This document shows positions 15,386 to 25,482 of a DNA stretch of 47,724 nucleotides, piece by piece (the first letter of the stretch is position 1; every line of letters starts with the position of its first letter). Where the stretch lies: the NCBI GenBank assembly GCA_022769485.1, contig JALEJU010000015.1, positions 1 to 47,724 of the forward strand. Direction: 5' to 3'. This DNA is from Bacillota bacterium. Its GTDB lineage: Bacteria; Bacillota; Clostridia; Peptostreptococcales; Anaerovoracaceae. The notes under the pieces were generated by a model. It did no database searches and had not been told where the DNA came from. It saw nothing but the letters and a program-made list of their open reading frames with translations. The position numbers and the translations under genes are program-made.

Positions 15386-17065
15386 ATGGCAGATCAGATA
15401 GATATTGAAAAAAAGGAACGGTCGGCGGAGGAAGCCGCAAGCAATAATTTCATCCACAACATTATCGAACGGGATTTGGAACAGAAAACCTACGGAGAAC
15501 GGGCGGTGCATACCCGCTTTCCGCCGGAGCCTAACGGTTATCTGCATATTGGGCACGCAAAGTCCATCTGCCTGAATTTTACCACTGCGATGAAGTACGG
15601 CGGCAAATGCAATCTGCGGTACGACGATACCAATCCGGTGAAAGAGGATGTGGAATATGTAGATTCCATCGAAGCCGATGTAAAATGGCTGGGCTTCCAA
15701 TGGGATGAACGGCTCTGGGCTTCCGATTATTTCCCGCAGATGTACGAATGCGCGGTGCGTTTGATTAAAAAGGGAAAAGCTTATGTCTGTGATTTGAATG
15801 CGGATCAGATGAGAGATTATCGGGGAACGTTGACGGAGCCGGGAAAAGATAGCCCTTATCGGAATCGTTCGGTGGAAGAAAATCTGCGGCTGTTTGAAGA
15901 AATGAAAGCCGGGAAGTACGCCGACGGAGAAAAAGTTCTCCGGGCGAAAATCGATATGGCTTCTCCGAATATGAATATGCGTGATCCTGTTATTTACCGT
16001 ATCGCCCATGCAGAGCATCATAATACCGGCAATGAGTGGTGTATTTATCCTATGTATGATTTCGCCCATCCTTTAGAGGATGCCATCGAAGGCATTACGC
16101 ATTCCATCTGTACATTGGAATTTGAAGATCATCGGCCTTTATACAACTGGGTGCTGGAAGAGCTGGAGTGGGTACAGCCGCCGAAGCAGATCGAATTTGC
16201 CCGGTTAAATCTGACGAATACCGTTATGAGCAAACGGTATTTGAAGGCTCTTGTGGACGATGGCAGTGTGGAAGGTTGGGATGATCCCAGAATGCCTACG
16301 ATTGCAGGGCTGCGCCGCAGGGGCTATACGCCGGAAGCGATTCGGGATTTCTGCGAACGGGTAGGCGTAGCAAAGGCCAACAGCATGGTTGACATTTCTT
16401 TGTTAGAGCATTGTGTGCGGGAAGATCTGAAAGAGAAAGTAGAAAGCCGCCATGTGATTATGGATCCGCTGAAAGTGGTCATTACTAATTACCCTGCGGA
16501 TTTGACGGAAGAAATGGAATTGGAAAACAACAAGGAAAACCAGGCACTGGGAACCAGAAAGCTTCCTTTCTCCAACGAACTGTATGTAGAGCGGGAAGAT
16601 TTTATGGAAGTTCCGGTGAAAAAATATTTCCGGCTGTTCCCCGGAAACGAGGTTCGCTTTAAAGGCGCATATTTCCTGACGTGCACGGAGGCAGTCAAGG
16701 ACGCGGACGGCACGGTTACGGAACTGCGTTGCACGTACGATCCGGAAACCCGCAGCGGCAGCGGATTCGAGGGAAGAAAGGTCAAAGGGACAATTCATTG
16801 GGTAGATGCGAAAACCGCTGAAAAAATCAAGGTGCGGGCATATGATTACCTGATGATCGAAAACGAAAACGGTGAAACGATTTTGAATCCGGAGTCCGGG
16901 AGGGAATTTGAAGCGTATGCGGAGCCTTCACTGAAAGAAGCGAAGGCCGGTCAGCGTTTTCAGTTCTTCCGCCATGGCTATTACATCGCGGATGAAAAGC
17001 TTTGCACGGAAGAACAAAAGGTATTCAACCAGATAGTTGGTCTGAAAAGCTCCTGGAAGAAATAG
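15386..17065 (+). CDS. glnS: Glutaminyl-tRNA synthetase
   Basis: Charges tRNA-Gln directly with glutamine; many Clostridia instead, or in addition, use the GluRS plus GatCAB route. Class I motifs are HIGH as YLHIGHAKS near 50 and KMSKS as [10 protein letters not shown] near 280. GlnRS-specific text includes [33 protein letters not shown] and [20 protein letters not shown]. The C-terminal beta-barrel domain ([14 protein letters not shown]) completes the 559-residue protein. The ATG follows CAGGAGGATC. Its last 41 bases overlap the 3' end of the convergent histidine-kinase gene, and there is no terminator between them. Confidence 0.95.
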   Translation: MADQIDIEKKERSAEEAASNNFIHNIIERDLEQKTYGERAVHTRFPPEPNGYLHIGHAKSICLNFTTAMKYGGKCNLRYDDTNPVKEDVEYVDSIEADVKWLGFQWDERLWASDYFPQMYECAVRLIKKGKAYVCDLNADQMRDYRGTLTEPGKDSPYRNRSVEENLRLFEEMKAGKYADGEKVLRAKIDMASPNMNMRDPVIYRIAHAEHHNTGNEWCIYPMYDFAHPLEDAIEGITHSICTLEFEDHRPLYNWVLEELEWVQPPKQIEFARLNLTNTVMSKRYLKALVDDGSVEGWDDPRMPTIAGLRRRGYTPEAIRDFCERVGVAKANSMVDISLLEHCVREDLKEKVESRHVIMDPLKVVITNYPADLTEEMELENNKENQALGTRKLPFSNELYVEREDFMEVPVKKYFRLFPGNEVRFKGAYFLTCTEAVKDADGTVTELRCTYDPETRSGSGFEGRKVKGTIHWVDAKTAEKIKVRAYDYLMIENENGETILNPESGREFEAYAEPSLKEAKAGQRFQFFRHGYYIADEKLCTEEQKVFNQIVGLKSSWKK

Positions 17066-18767
17066 ACTGTTCCAAAATGGAAGAAAAGGTATGCAGCAGA
17101 GAAGGCAGTTCTTCGGAATTGCCTTCTTTTATCGTATGTTCTAACTCTAAAGCAGCTGCGGTTAAAGCGTTGAAGCCCAGCATGGATGCAAGACCTTTGA
17201 CGGAATGAACGGTTCGATGTGCCTCTTCCAGATTGCCTGCACGCAGTTGGTTTTCAATTTCTTTATCTACGTCAGCATATTTAAGGCAAAATTTGCGGTA
17301 ATATTTTTCGTAGAGGTCGGTTCTGCCGTCAAAATGCGAGAGACCTTCTTCGAAAGATATCAGCGGGCTGCAGCAGGGGGATTTTCGGGAATGCGGAACT
17401 GTTTTTGCCGTGGGAGCCGCCGGCGCAGGGGCTGCTTTTGCAAAGTCCGTTTCCGGAGAATCGGTTTCCGGCGCTGTATCCGCTTTCTTTACGTGAGCAT
17501 TTAAAAAGGAGGCCACGGTTTTTTGAAACTCCAAAGCTTTAAAAGGTTTTAAAATTACACCGTCTATAATGCCTTTTGATTTTTGGCGGGAAATTTCATC
17601 GATAAAAGTAGCGGTTAAAGCGATAATGGGGCAAGTAACCCCAATTTCATTTTTCAGAATGAAAGCTGTGTCGTAACCGTTCAGTTTGGGCATATGAATG
17701 TCCATCAGAATCAGGGAATAGTGGCTTTGGAGGTTGTGACGGCAGAGCCGAATGGCTTCGGTTCCGTCGCAGGCTGTGCAGCTGTTCAGACCCATCTCCA
17801 AAAGAAGCTGCTGCGCGATCTCTGCGTTGATGGCGGTATCGTCTACAATTAAAATCGGAGGCACATCTTTTTGAATTTGAGGACACACAGCGGCAGATGC
17901 GCAGGAGGAAGAAGTTTCTTTTTCAATGGGAACTCCGGGGAGAGAAACGGTAAAACGGCTTCCCTGGCCGGGAGCACTGTCTACTCGGATTGTTCCGCCC
18001 ATGGCGGTTACAAGCTGTTTGGTAATAGGAAGCCCTAAACCGGTGCCTTGATGATATTTAGTCATATGGTTCTCCAATTGTTCAAATTCTTCAAAGATTC
18101 GGGATAAATTTTCCGGGCAGATTCCGATGCCGGAATCTTTGACTCGAATGATCAAGTCAACCTGCCGCTCGGAACAAAAATTTGTTTCAATTTCCAGCGA
18201 GATAAAACCCCGTTCTGTAAATTTGATGGCGTTCCCTATGAGATTGATGAGAATCTGGGTTAAACGGTGCTTATCCAGATTTAAAATCAAATCGGGACGA
18301 AAATTACAGTTGCAGCGCCAGGAGAGGCCTTTTGCTATGATCTGGTCGCTGAGCAGCATTTCCGCATCATTGACGATTCTGGTCAGCGGAACCGGGGCGG
18401 GATGAATATTCAGGGAATGAAGTTTTAATTTAGACAAATCCAATACGTCCTCGATAATTCCTAAAAGCACATCGCCGGAGCTTTCAATTTTGGAAAGCAG
18501 GTCTTTTTGCTTATCGGAAAGCGGCGTGCGCAGCAGAAGATAAGACATGCCGAGAATCGTATTAAGGGGAGTTTTCAACTCGTGGGAAATTCCGGCAATA
18601 AAAGAGTCCTTTGCGGTGGCGCAGTTGGACATCTCTTCCAATTGTTCTTCAAGGTCTTTCCTGATTTTTTTCAGATCCTTGGTTTCCGCCAGCAGGTGCA
18701 GCCATTGATAAAAGAGAGCGATACCGATTAAAATGAGCAATGCGATGAGAATTTTTACAAATAACAT
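17025..18767 (-). CDS. Hybrid sensor histidine kinase with receiver and HPt domains
   Basis: A one-protein phosphorelay of 580 residues. One N-terminal helix ([17 protein letters not shown]) is followed by a short coiled coil (25-50), then the HisKA box [14 protein letters not shown] with His62. The HATPase domain has the N box [11 protein letters not shown], the G1 box DSGIGI and the G2 box [11 protein letters not shown] receiver domain (304-425) follows with Asp309, Asp310, phospho-acceptor Asp356 in [13 protein letters not shown], and Lys407. The HPt domain carries His521 in [15 protein letters not shown]. There is no extracellular sensing domain, so the signal is internal or membrane-derived. 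The output regulator is not encoded nearby. Its 3' end overlaps glnS by 41 bases on the opposite strand. Confidence 0.93.
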   Translation of the reverse strand: MLFVKILIALLILIGIALFYQWLHLLAETKDLKKIRKDLEEQLEEMSNCATAKDSFIAGISHELKTPLNTILGMSYLLLRTPLSDKQKDLLSKIESSGDVLLGIIEDVLDLSKLKLHSLNIHPAPVPLTRIVNDAEMLLSDQIIAKGLSWRCNCNFRPDLILNLDKHRLTQILINLIGNAIKFTERGFISLEIETNFCSERQVDLIIRVKDSGIGICPENLSRIFEEFEQLENHMTKYHQGTGLGLPITKQLVTAMGGTIRVDSAPGQGSRFTVSLPGVPIEKETSSSCASAAVCPQIQKDVPPILIVDDTAINAEIAQQLLLEMGLNSCTACDGTEAIRLCRHNLQSHYSLILMDIHMPKLNGYDTAFILKNEIGVTCPIIALTATFIDEISRQKSKGIIDGVILKPFKALEFQKTVASFLNAHVKKADTAPETDSPETDFAKAAPAPAAPTAKTVPHSRKSPCCSPLISFEEGLSHFDGRTDLYEKYYRKFCLKYADVDKEIENQLRAGNLEEAHRTVHSVKGLASMLGFNALTAAALELEHTIKEGNSEELPSLLHTFSSILEQSISSRSFSDQLSG

Positions 18768-18942
18768 GGGAACGCCCCCTCTTTTTTTAAAATGAAAAGC
18801 ACATGTGCAGCAGCTTTTCTATGCATCAGCTTTTGATTATTATAGCAAAAACAGTGTTATTTCTTTGTCGAAATAGGGCGAGAAAATCAAAAAACAAGCG
18901 TACTGTAAAGAAAATTATGAAGAAACCGGCTGCAAAACTGTT

Positions 18943-18970
18943 TTGCAGAGAAAGTGCGGCATGCTATACT
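18943..18970 (+). promoter_or_regulatory. Promoter of truA
   Basis: TTGCAG (18943-18948) and TATACT (18965-18970) are 16 bases apart, 37 bases before the truA start codon. Confidence 0.55.
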
Positions 18971-19007
18971 GATATCGATAAAATACAATGAAAAGTCGGG
19001 GGGCGGA

Positions 19008-19835
19008 ATGAAAAATATCCTGTTGACGATCGAATATGACGGAAGTCGGTTTTCCGGCTGGCAAAGGCAGCCCAAACAGCGTACCGTCCAGGGAGAATTG
19101 GAGCGGGTGCTGTCTGTTTTATGCGGACAGGCTGTTCAGATTGCGGGAACCAGCCGCACCGACGCGGGAGTTCATGCCTGTGGGCAGAGGGCTACCCTGC
19201 GCGGCGAGTTCGGTATTCCCACGGAACGGATCCCTTTGGCTGCAAATCATCTGCTGGCAGGCGGCAAACGAGGAGCTACGGGAGACATTCGCATTTTGGA
19301 AGCAAAAGAAATGCCCGAAGATTTTCACGCCAGGTTTAACTGCGTAGGAAAGACTTACCGCTATCGTATCTACAATGGAAACGAACCGGATTTATTTCAG
19401 CGCGATTACTGCTATTGGCTGGAATCACCTTTGGATGCAGAAAAAATGCGGCGGGGGGCTGAGTTTTTGACGGGAACCCATGATTTTCGCTGTTTTATGG
19501 CAGCGGGCGGCCAGGAGCCGGAAACTACGGTGCGAACCATTTTCGGATTTACACTGGAGGAACGGGATGCCGCTGCAGGGTATGCAGGCCGTGGCGCCAG
19601 GGACGGAAAAGAGATTGTCTTTCGAGTTACGGGAGATGGATTTTTATATAATATGGTGCGGATTTTGACAGGAACTTTAGCAGAGATCGGAGCGGGGAAA
19701 AAGTCTCCTGAAGAAATGAGGGAAATTATTTTAAGCAAGGATCGCCGCCGAGCCGGGCATACCGCTCCCCCGCAAGGGCTGTACCTGGAAAAAATCTATT
19801 ACACCCAAGAAGACATGCTGATCGGTATGAAATAG
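19008..19835 (+). CDS. truA: tRNA pseudouridine(38-40) synthase
   Basis: Forms pseudouridine at positions 38-40 in the anticodon stem-loop of many tRNAs. The catalytic aspartate is Asp52 in GTSRTDAGVHACGQ. Other supports are the N-terminal TIEYDGSRFSGWQRQP, FHARFNCVGKTYRYRIYN and the C-terminal FLYNMVRILTGTLAEIGAG. ATG 19008 is chosen because GGGGGGCGGA precedes it; the longer frame from 18954 lacks a ribosome site and would include the promoter. The length of 275 residues is slightly above average owing to an insertion around 185-200 (AAGYAGRGARDG). It appears monocistronic. Confidence 0.94.
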   Translation: MKNILLTIEYDGSRFSGWQRQPKQRTVQGELERVLSVLCGQAVQIAGTSRTDAGVHACGQRATLRGEFGIPTERIPLAANHLLAGGKRGATGDIRILEAKEMPEDFHARFNCVGKTYRYRIYNGNEPDLFQRDYCYWLESPLDAEKMRRGAEFLTGTHDFRCFMAAGGQEPETTVRTIFGFTLEERDAAAGYAGRGARDGKEIVFRVTGDGFLYNMVRILTGTLAEIGAGKKSPEEMREIILSKDRRRAGHTAPPQGLYLEKIYYTQEDMLIGMK

Positions 19836-19889
19836 GGATTTAAATGTGAAAACACGCTGAAAACGTGGATTTGTGATGTACCCTGTGAT

Positions 19890-20085
19890 ATAATGTCCAC
19901 ACACGGCGATTGGCGAGCCGAAAGCGAAGGCAGAGCCGATGTGTGACAGATACCCAAAGCGCATAACGATTGGCAAGCCGGAGGCGCAGACAGAGTACAG
20001 CGCTTACGGTGAAATGTCCACACACGGCGATTGGCGAGCTGAAAGCGAAGGCAGAGTTCAGCGCTTACGGTGAAATACAGCGCGA
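19890..20085. repeat. Three imperfect tandem copies of a ~60-bp repeat
   Basis: CGATTGGC begins at 19907, 19967 and 20028, a period of 60-61 bases. Each copy continues with AGCYGRARGCG and a CAGAG block; copies two and three go on with CAGCGCTTACGGTGAAAT. TGTCCACACACGG precedes copies one and three. The array fills the 314-base gap between truA and the dCMP deaminase gene. No conserved protein is encoded there: the minus-strand frame only repeats the DNA period. The role is unknown. Confidence 0.75.
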
Positions 20086-20149
20086 AATAAAGAGGCTCCG
20101 CTGCCGGACAAAGAGCGGTTAAATAGCTGAATAAAGGAGTAAAACTGTT

Positions 20150-20596
20150 ATGGAACGACCCGATTGGGATGAATATTTTATGCGAATGGCGGAGGTGGCC
20201 GAAACAAGATCTACTTGCACCCGACGGAAGGTGGGAGCGGTAATCGTAAAAGACCACAGAATATTGGCTACCGGATATAATGGCGTGCCTACGGGCATTC
20301 AGCACTGTTCCCAGAGGGGATGCCTGCGGGAAGAATTAGGCGTCCCTTCCGGCCAGAGGCATGAACTGTGCAGAGGTCTGCACGCAGAGCAGAATGCGAT
20401 TATTCAAGCGGCGCATCTGGGTTTAAGCATTGCGGGCGGAACCCTGTACTGTACGAACCAGCCCTGTGTTATTTGTGCAAAAATGATTATTAACGCGGGA
20501 ATCGAACGCATTGTTATTCGGGACGGTTATCCGGATGAATTGGCTCAGGACATGCTTCGGGAAGCGGGATTAAATGTAGAATTATTGGAGAGATAG
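20150..20596 (+). CDS. Deoxycytidylate deaminase (ComEB-like)
   Basis: Deaminates dCMP to dUMP, feeding dTMP synthesis. The 148-residue zinc deaminase has HAEQN (His78, Glu80) and PCVIC (Cys106, Cys109), plus the dCMP-deaminase-specific N-terminal zinc or allosteric region THR-type segment [13 protein letters not shown] and [13 protein letters not shown]. The name comEB is used in Bacillus, but no competence genes are present here. The ATG follows AAAGGAG. The TagO-like gene begins five bases after the stop, so these genes start an operon with cell-wall and then possibly ATP-synthase genes, a gene order common in Clostridia. Confidence 0.92.
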   Translation: MERPDWDEYFMRMAEVAETRSTCTRRKVGAVIVKDHRILATGYNGVPTGIQHCSQRGCLREELGVPSGQRHELCRGLHAEQNAIIQAAHLGLSIAGGTLYCTNQPCVICAKMIINAGIERIVIRDGYPDELAQDMLREAGLNVELLER

Positions 20597-20601
20597 AATA
20601 A

Positions 20602-21783
20602 ATGCTGACAAGTTTACCTATTGTGATGTGTCTGCTCTTTATCGGATCTTTGGCAATTGCGCTGGCGGTAACGCCTTTGTCGATTAAACTTGCGCCGAAG
20701 ATCGGTGCGGTGGACGCTCCGAAGGCTCGGGGAATGCATAAGAAAACCATGCCGCGTTTCGGCGGAATGGGAATTTTTGCGGCCAGCATGGCTGCGATTT
20801 TGTTGTTTGTTCCGCTGAAGGAACCTATGACGGTAGGGGCAACCACAATTTTGCCGGAATCCGGTTTGGTCGGTGTTCTGATTGCCGGAACCTGGATGTA
20901 TCTCGTGGGAGTGATTGATGATATCCGGGGACTGTCTGCAAAAGTAAAGCTGGCAGGACAGATTATTTCCGCATTGATTCTGTTTTTTTTTGATGTCCGG
21001 TTTTCCAGCATTACAAATCCGTTCAGCGGACAACAGATTTTTTTCCCATGGGCGGTAAGTTTAGTATTGACTGTTGTCTGGGTAGTAGGCATTACCAATA
21101 CCATAAACCTGATCGACGGACTGGATGGGTTGGCAGGGGGAATTTCCGCCATCGCGTCTCTGTGTGCGGCGTATACTGCTTACGTACACGGCTGGTATCT
21201 GGTCCCCATGGTGTTTGTTATTTTAGCAGGAGGATGCGCAGGATTTTTGGCTTACAATTTTCACCCGGCAAAAACGTTTATGGGAGACAGCGGGGCTTTG
21301 TTCTTAGGGTTTATGCTGGCGTCGGTTTCCATGCTGAATCCGGTGAAAACCACGGCGTTGACTTCTACCCTGGTGCCCATTTTTATTCTGGCGCTTCCTA
21401 TTTTTGATACCGTTTTTGCAATTTTGCGCCGGGCAGTGAACGGGCGGCCTATCATGGAAGCGGATAAGGGTCATCTGCACCATCGGATTATGATGGTAGG
21501 CATGGGGCAAAAGCGCACTGTTTTGACATTATACAGCGTAAGCATTGTGCTTGGCGTAAGCGGCATCCTCATCAGCCGCGGCCTGTGGAAGGACTCTGTA
21601 CCTCTTTTGTTGGCCGTGGGGCTGCTTATCTATGCTTTCATGGGAAAAGAGGAAGAAAAGGGATTAAAACTGTCCGGTTTTGCCATGTTTCGGAAACGAG
21701 GCGCTTCGGATGCAGAAAAAGGCGCGGAGAAGGAGGAAGCACAGCCGCCGGCTGAGGCAGAAGAAAAGGAGCAGAAAGAATGA
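20602..21783 (+). CDS. tagO: Undecaprenyl-phosphate N-acetylglucosaminyl 1-phosphate transferase (TagO/WecA type)
   Basis: Transfers a HexNAc-1-phosphate from UDP to undecaprenyl phosphate, the first step for teichoic acid or other wall glycans. It is a multi-span membrane protein of the MraY/WecA superfamily with about 11 helices. The Mg2+ and substrate motifs lie in cytoplasmic loops: [39 protein letters not shown] and [10 protein letters not shown] (the HIHH-like loop of the WecA/TagO branch). RFGGMGIF near the start is also typical. The C-terminal 40 residues are Glu/Lys-rich. It overlaps the epimerase gene by four bases, so the two functions are coupled. The exact sugar is inferred from this pairing. 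Confidence 0.9.
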   Translation: MLTSLPIVMCLLFIGSLAIALAVTPLSIKLAPKIGAVDAPKARGMHKKTMPRFGGMGIFAASMAAILLFVPLKEPMTVGATTILPESGLVGVLIAGTWMYLVGVIDDIRGLSAKVKLAGQIISALILFFFDVRFSSITNPFSGQQIFFPWAVSLVLTVVWVVGITNTINLIDGLDGLAGGISAIASLCAAYTAYVHGWYLVPMVFVILAGGCAGFLAYNFHPAKTFMGDSGALFLGFMLASVSMLNPVKTTALTSTLVPIFILALPIFDTVFAILRRAVNGRPIMEADKGHLHHRIMMVGMGQKRTVLTLYSVSIVLGVSGILISRGLWKDSVPLLLAVGLLIYAFMGKEEEKGLKLSGFAMFRKRGASDAEKGAEKEEAQPPAEAEEKEQKE

Positions 21784-22886
21784 TAAAAGTGATGACGGTG
21801 TTCGGAACCAGACCGGAGGCGATTAAAATGGCGCCGCTGGTTCTCGCCTTAAAAAAAGAGCCTTCCATCCAGTGCGTGCTGTGTGTAACGGCGCAGCACA
21901 GGGAGATGCTGGATCAGGTACTGGAGTTGTTTGATTTGATTCCGGATTATGACCTGAATATTATGAAACCCAATCAGACCATCGGCATGATTACCAGCAA
22001 TGTAATCCTGGGGCTGGAAGAGGTATTGGAAGAAGTAAAGCCCGACATCGTACTGGTTCACGGCGATACTACAACGACGTTTGCTACCGCTCTGGCAGCT
22101 TTTTATCACAGAGTGAAAGTGGGACATGTGGAAGCAGGGCTTCGGACTTATGATAAATACTCTCCTTTCCCGGAGGAAGTCAACAGAGTGTTGACCGGTC
22201 ATATTGCGGATCTGCATTTTGCTCCTACAGAGAGAAACCGGGAAAATCTGCTGAAAGAAGGCATTCCCGATGAAAAGATCATAGTTACGGGGAATACGGT
22301 AATTGACGCACTGCTGACTGTGGCCGAAAAACCTTATGAATTTGAAGACGAGACGCTGAAAGCCCTGGATTTTGAAAAGAAGCGCATAATTACGGTGACT
22401 TGTCATCGCAGGGAAAATTTAGGTGAAAATATGGAGCATATTTTCAGTGCCATTCGGGATATTGCCCGGGAATTTGAGGATGTAGAAATCGTTTATCCGG
22501 TACATCTGAACCCAAAAGTCAGGGAAATTGCAGACCGTATTCTTGGCAGCGGAGAACGGATTCATTTGATCGAACCGCTGACGTATCAGCCTTTTGTAAA
22601 TCTGATGGCGAAATCGTATTTGATCGTAACGGATTCCGGCGGCATGCAGGAGGAAGCGCCTTCTCTCGGGAAGCCGGTTCTGGTAGTTCGAAAGGAAACA
22701 GAGCGGCCGGAAGCGCTGGAGGCGGGAACGGTGAAGCTGGCCGGGGTAGAACGGGATACGATTTACGGGATGATAAAGACTCTTTTAACGGAACAGGAGG
22801 CTTACGATGAAATGGCTCGTTCGTCGAACCCTTACGGCGACGGAGCGGCATGTGACAGAATAGTGAAACAATTAAAACAATTATAA
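21780..22886 (+). CDS. wecB: UDP-N-acetylglucosamine 2-epimerase (non-hydrolysing)
   Basis: Interconverts UDP-GlcNAc and UDP-ManNAc, supplying ManNAc for teichoic-acid linkage units or capsule. The 368-residue protein has the family signatures [65 protein letters not shown], and the UDP-binding SDSGG-type loop [17 protein letters not shown]. The start overlaps the previous stop (ATGA). It is called mnaA in Bacillus. The ATP synthase operon begins 283 bases downstream with its own promoter, a neighbourhood conserved in many Firmicutes. Confidence 0.95.
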   Translation: MIKVMTVFGTRPEAIKMAPLVLALKKEPSIQCVLCVTAQHREMLDQVLELFDLIPDYDLNIMKPNQTIGMITSNVILGLEEVLEEVKPDIVLVHGDTTTTFATALAAFYHRVKVGHVEAGLRTYDKYSPFPEEVNRVLTGHIADLHFAPTERNRENLLKEGIPDEKIIVTGNTVIDALLTVAEKPYEFEDETLKALDFEKKRIITVTCHRRENLGENMEHIFSAIRDIAREFEDVEIVYPVHLNPKVREIADRILGSGERIHLIEPLTYQPFVNLMAKSYLIVTDSGGMQEEAPSLGKPVLVVRKETERPEALEAGTVKLAGVERDTIYGMIKTLLTEQEAYDEMARSSNPYGDGAACDRIVKQLKQL

Positions 22887-23054
22887 TCAAAAAGAAGTAG
22901 AAAAATGACTGTTTATTCATAAAAATGGTTTTAAATTAATGCTGAAAAATTGCACCGAAAAAGAAGGCGGGAATAATTCGAACTTTAGTCCTGAGAAATA
23001 AAGAATGGCGTTTTGAGCGACCGAGATAAGTTTCGCAAAAAGCATAAAAAAATC

Positions 23055-23083
23055 TTTACAATTGACTGTGAAAACGGTATAAT
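23055..23083 (+). promoter_or_regulatory. Promoter of the ATP synthase operon
   Basis: TTTACA (23055-23060) and TATAAT (23078-23083) with a 17-base spacer lie about 87 bases before atpZ in an AT-rich leader. Confidence 0.7.
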
Positions 23084-23169
23084 GCAAGTGCTGTATTCAT
23101 GGAGAATTTTGCATAAAAATTTAATTTTATGCATAGAAATGATACATAAAATTAGGAGATAACAACGAA

Positions 23170-23379
23170 ATGAAAGGAATGCAATCTCTCGCACTGTTTA
23201 CTCAGCTTGGCCTTACGCTGGCCGGACCGATGGTTGTCGGGGCTGTGTTTGGAAACTGGTTGGACGAGAAGTTCGGAACCGGATGGATTTGGACAGTTGT
23301 GTTTCTGATACTCGGGGTTTACACCGGCGTGTCCGGCGCCTGGAAGATGGTTCGGACCGAAGTTAAGCGAAAAAAATGA
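23170..23379 (+). CDS. atpZ: AtpZ, ATP synthase-associated small membrane protein
   Basis: A 69-residue protein with two hydrophobic helices (LGLTLAGPMVVGAVFGNWLD and IWTVVFLILGVYTGVSGAW). It matches the AtpZ/F0F1-ATPase_gene1 family that opens many Firmicutes and Na+-ATPase operons. AtpZ with AtpI is thought to aid rotor-ring assembly or Mg2+/Ca2+ supply. The AGGAGA ribosome site is well placed. The next gene overlaps by four bases, so the two are translationally coupled. Confidence 0.85.
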   Translation: MKGMQSLALFTQLGLTLAGPMVVGAVFGNWLDEKFGTGWIWTVVFLILGVYTGVSGAWKMVRTEVKRKK

Positions 23380-23855
23380 TGGATGAACAAAAAAAGACTC
23401 CGCAGGAAAGCGAATATGAAATATTAAAGGAGTATAACGCTTTTCGGATTCAGATCTATAAAACCGCGGTCGCCATATCGGCGATGGTTGTTTTCCTTTA
23501 CGGAACGGTTTGGATTTTGTTTTTCTCGTTTAACTGGGCGTTTCCCATCGGAATCGCCGCAGGGACGGTTGCCGGAATTCTGGCGTTTGAACTGAACGCC
23601 TGGTCCTGTCGGAAAATTATTTTTAGCGGCTCTGGAGCAAAGTCGACCAGTATTTTAAGTTATGCGGGGCGGCTGTTGATTTATGGGGCAAGCTTTTATG
23701 TTTGCGCCCTTTATAATATGTTTTACTGTGGCTTCGGCTGTGTATTTGGGATTATGACCATAAAGATCGCGATTTATTATTTACACGCGTTAAAGCCCTG
23801 GCTGACAGAAAAGTATAGAGCACCAGAAAAAATAAAAGAAAAAGAGGAGGAATAG
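23376..23855 (+). CDS. atpI: ATP synthase subunit I (AtpI)
   Basis: A 159-residue membrane protein with four hydrophobic segments (about 30-52, 55-72, 90-110 and 112-135) and a charged C-terminus. The position between atpZ and atpB, the length and the four-helix pattern identify it as AtpI, an assembly factor for the c-ring in Na+- and H+-type synthases. Sequence conservation in this family is low, so context carries much of the call. ATG 23376 overlaps the atpZ stop; a second ATG at 23379 is possible. Confidence 0.8.
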   Translation: MMDEQKKTPQESEYEILKEYNAFRIQIYKTAVAISAMVVFLYGTVWILFFSFNWAFPIGIAAGTVAGILAFELNAWSCRKIIFSGSGAKSTSILSYAGRLLIYGASFYVCALYNMFYCGFGCVFGIMTIKIAIYYLHALKPWLTEKYRAPEKIKEKEEE

Positions 23856-23859
23856 GAAA

Positions 23860-24585
23860 GTGCATGATCTAAATAATCTTGGATCACGAAAAATCATCGG
23901 GTTCGGTGATGGCAGCGTTTTCATTACGGAAACGGTACTGTTTGCTATCATCGTAGCGGTTGTCCTGATTATCCTGGCATTGTTTCTGACAAGAAAAATG
24001 CAGCAAGTGCCCGGAAAATCGCAGGCAATTGCGGAAATTATCGTAGAAACTATTTACAACATGGTTGGCAATAACATGGGGAAACATAACCTTCGGTTTG
24101 CCCCATATATCGGAACTTTGATGATATTTCTGATATTTTGTAACGCCACCGGGCTGTTCGGGGTTCGTCCTGTAACTGCGGATGTGAACATGACATTCGG
24201 GATGTCGACGATAACTTTCTTTATTATCCAGGTAAGTTCTATCAAAGCGAACGGACTGGGAGGATATTTTCACCATCTGTGCAAGCCGATGGCATTTATG
24301 CTTCCGTTAAACATTCTGGAACAGATTTCGTTGGTTTTATCCCTGGGCTTCCGACTTTTCGGCAACATCGCCGGCGGTATGGTTATCATGGCAATGATTT
24401 TCTCGGGACTCCACGCAGGCTGCGAAGCGCTGCATCTGCCGATTCCCATTTTGCAGGCCGTTATTCCGCTTCCGGCAAACCTGTTCTTTGACGTATTTGA
24501 GCCGGTATTGCAGGCATTCATTTTCACTATGTTAACTATGATCTTCATCTCGAAAGAGCTTCCGGCTCCGGGTGAAGAGCATTAG
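23860..24585 (+). CDS. atpB: ATP synthase subunit a
   Basis: The stator membrane subunit that forms the ion half-channels beside the c-ring. The essential arginine sits in SLGFRLFGNIAGG at about residue 165, and the last helices (FDVFEPVLQAFIFTMLTMIF) are typical. At 241 residues it has the usual length. Translation starts at GTG 23860, placed nine bases after AGGAGG; no in-frame ATG lies nearby. atpE follows after 48 bases. Confidence 0.94.
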   Translation: MHDLNNLGSRKIIGFGDGSVFITETVLFAIIVAVVLIILALFLTRKMQQVPGKSQAIAEIIVETIYNMVGNNMGKHNLRFAPYIGTLMIFLIFCNATGLFGVRPVTADVNMTFGMSTITFFIIQVSSIKANGLGGYFHHLCKPMAFMLPLNILEQISLVLSLGFRLFGNIAGGMVIMAMIFSGLHAGCEALHLPIPILQAVIPLPANLFFDVFEPVLQAFIFTMLTMIFISKELPAPGEEH

Positions 24586-24633
24586 ATAAATTATTTTTCA
24601 AAACATTTTTTTAGAACAAGAAGGGAGAAAATT

Positions 24634-24900
24634 ATGAGTTTAGTAACACCTGAAGCATTCGTACTGGGAATGTCCGCTCTGGGAGGCGGTATTGTAATGT
24701 TAGGTATCATGGGTATCGGTATCGGCCAGGGTCTTATCGGCTGTAAGGCTGTAGAAGGTATCTCCAGACAGCCCGAAGCAAGCGGCACAATCATGACAAC
24801 CATGCTGGTTGGCCAGGCTATCGCTGAAACATCCACCATTTTCGCATTCATCATCGCTATCGTATTGACGCTCATTAATCCTCTGGTAGGTATGTTATAG
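24634..24900 (+). CDS. atpE: ATP synthase subunit c, Na+-binding type
   Basis: A two-helix hairpin of 88 residues forming the rotor ring. The loop RQPEA is conserved. The ion site reads Gln32 in GIGQG on helix 1 and Glu65-Thr66-Ser67 in GQAIAETS on helix 2. In the structurally known Na+ ring of Ilyobacter tartaricus the ligands are Gln32, Glu65 and Ser66 with Thr67 nearby, so the numbering matches exactly. H+-only rings lack the Gln and the Ser/Thr after the carboxylate. I infer a sodium-translocating synthase. The ribosome site is AAGGGAGAAA. The first helix is unusually rich in Gly and Met. Confidence 0.95.
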   Translation: MSLVTPEAFVLGMSALGGGIVMLGIMGIGIGQGLIGCKAVEGISRQPEASGTIMTTMLVGQAIAETSTIFAFIIAIVLTLINPLVGML

Positions 24901-24969
24901 AAAAAGCTTCGGCTTTAAAACCAAAGCGTATCTTTAACGTATGATACTGAAGAGAGGAGAGTATGAACG

Positions 24970-25482
24970 TTGGAAATTTACACAGGGTTAATTGAATTTA
25001 ACTGGACCCTAGTAATGGTCTGGGTCACCGTTCTGGTCTTATACCTCATACTCAAACGCAACTTCTTTGATAAAATCAACAATTTTATCACTGCGAGACA
25101 AGAAGGTATTCAGAAGCAGTTTGACGAAGCTGAGCAGTCGATTGCGGACGCAAATGCTATGATGGCAGAATATAAAGAAAGAATTGCCAACGTGGAAAGC
25201 GAAGGACGTGAAATCATTGCAGATGCCAGAGAGCGCGCCGACATGCAGGCGAAGAAGATTCTCAACGAAGCAAACGTGAAAGCTACTGCTATGTTAGAGC
25301 AGGCAACAAACGAAATTGAACGTGAGAAATCGAAAGCTGTTGCTGAAATGAAGCAGTACATCGCTGACTTGGCTATTTGTGCAGCAGAGCAGATCTTGGA
25401 AAAGCAAATTGATGCGAAGGGTCAGGCGGAAATCGTCGACCGAATCATTGAACAGGCAGGTAATTCGCAATGGCAGAACTGA
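24970..25482 (+). CDS. atpF: ATP synthase subunit b
   Basis: The peripheral stalk subunit: one N-terminal membrane helix (FNWTLVMVWVTVLVLYLILK) followed by a long charged coiled coil (about 35-150), and a C-terminal part that binds delta. The length is 170 residues. Translation starts at TTG 24970, eight bases after the GAGGAGAG ribosome site. An ATG at 24963 is closer to that site but out of frame and would give only ten codons. The 3' end overlaps atpH by 13 bases. Confidence 0.92.
   Translation: MEIYTGLIEFNWTLVMVWVTVLVLYLILKRNFFDKINNFITARQEGIQKQFDEAEQSIADANAMMAEYKERIANVESEGREIIADARERADMQAKKILNEANVKATAMLEQATNEIEREKSKAVAEMKQYIADLAICAAEQILEKQIDAKGQAEIVDRIIEQAGNSQWQN

Noticed and set aside
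19799-20305. Minus-strand frame with repeated LANRR peptides
   Set aside because: The peptide repeats only mirror the 60-bp DNA repeat; there is no ribosome site, and both ends are antisense to truA and the deaminase gene.
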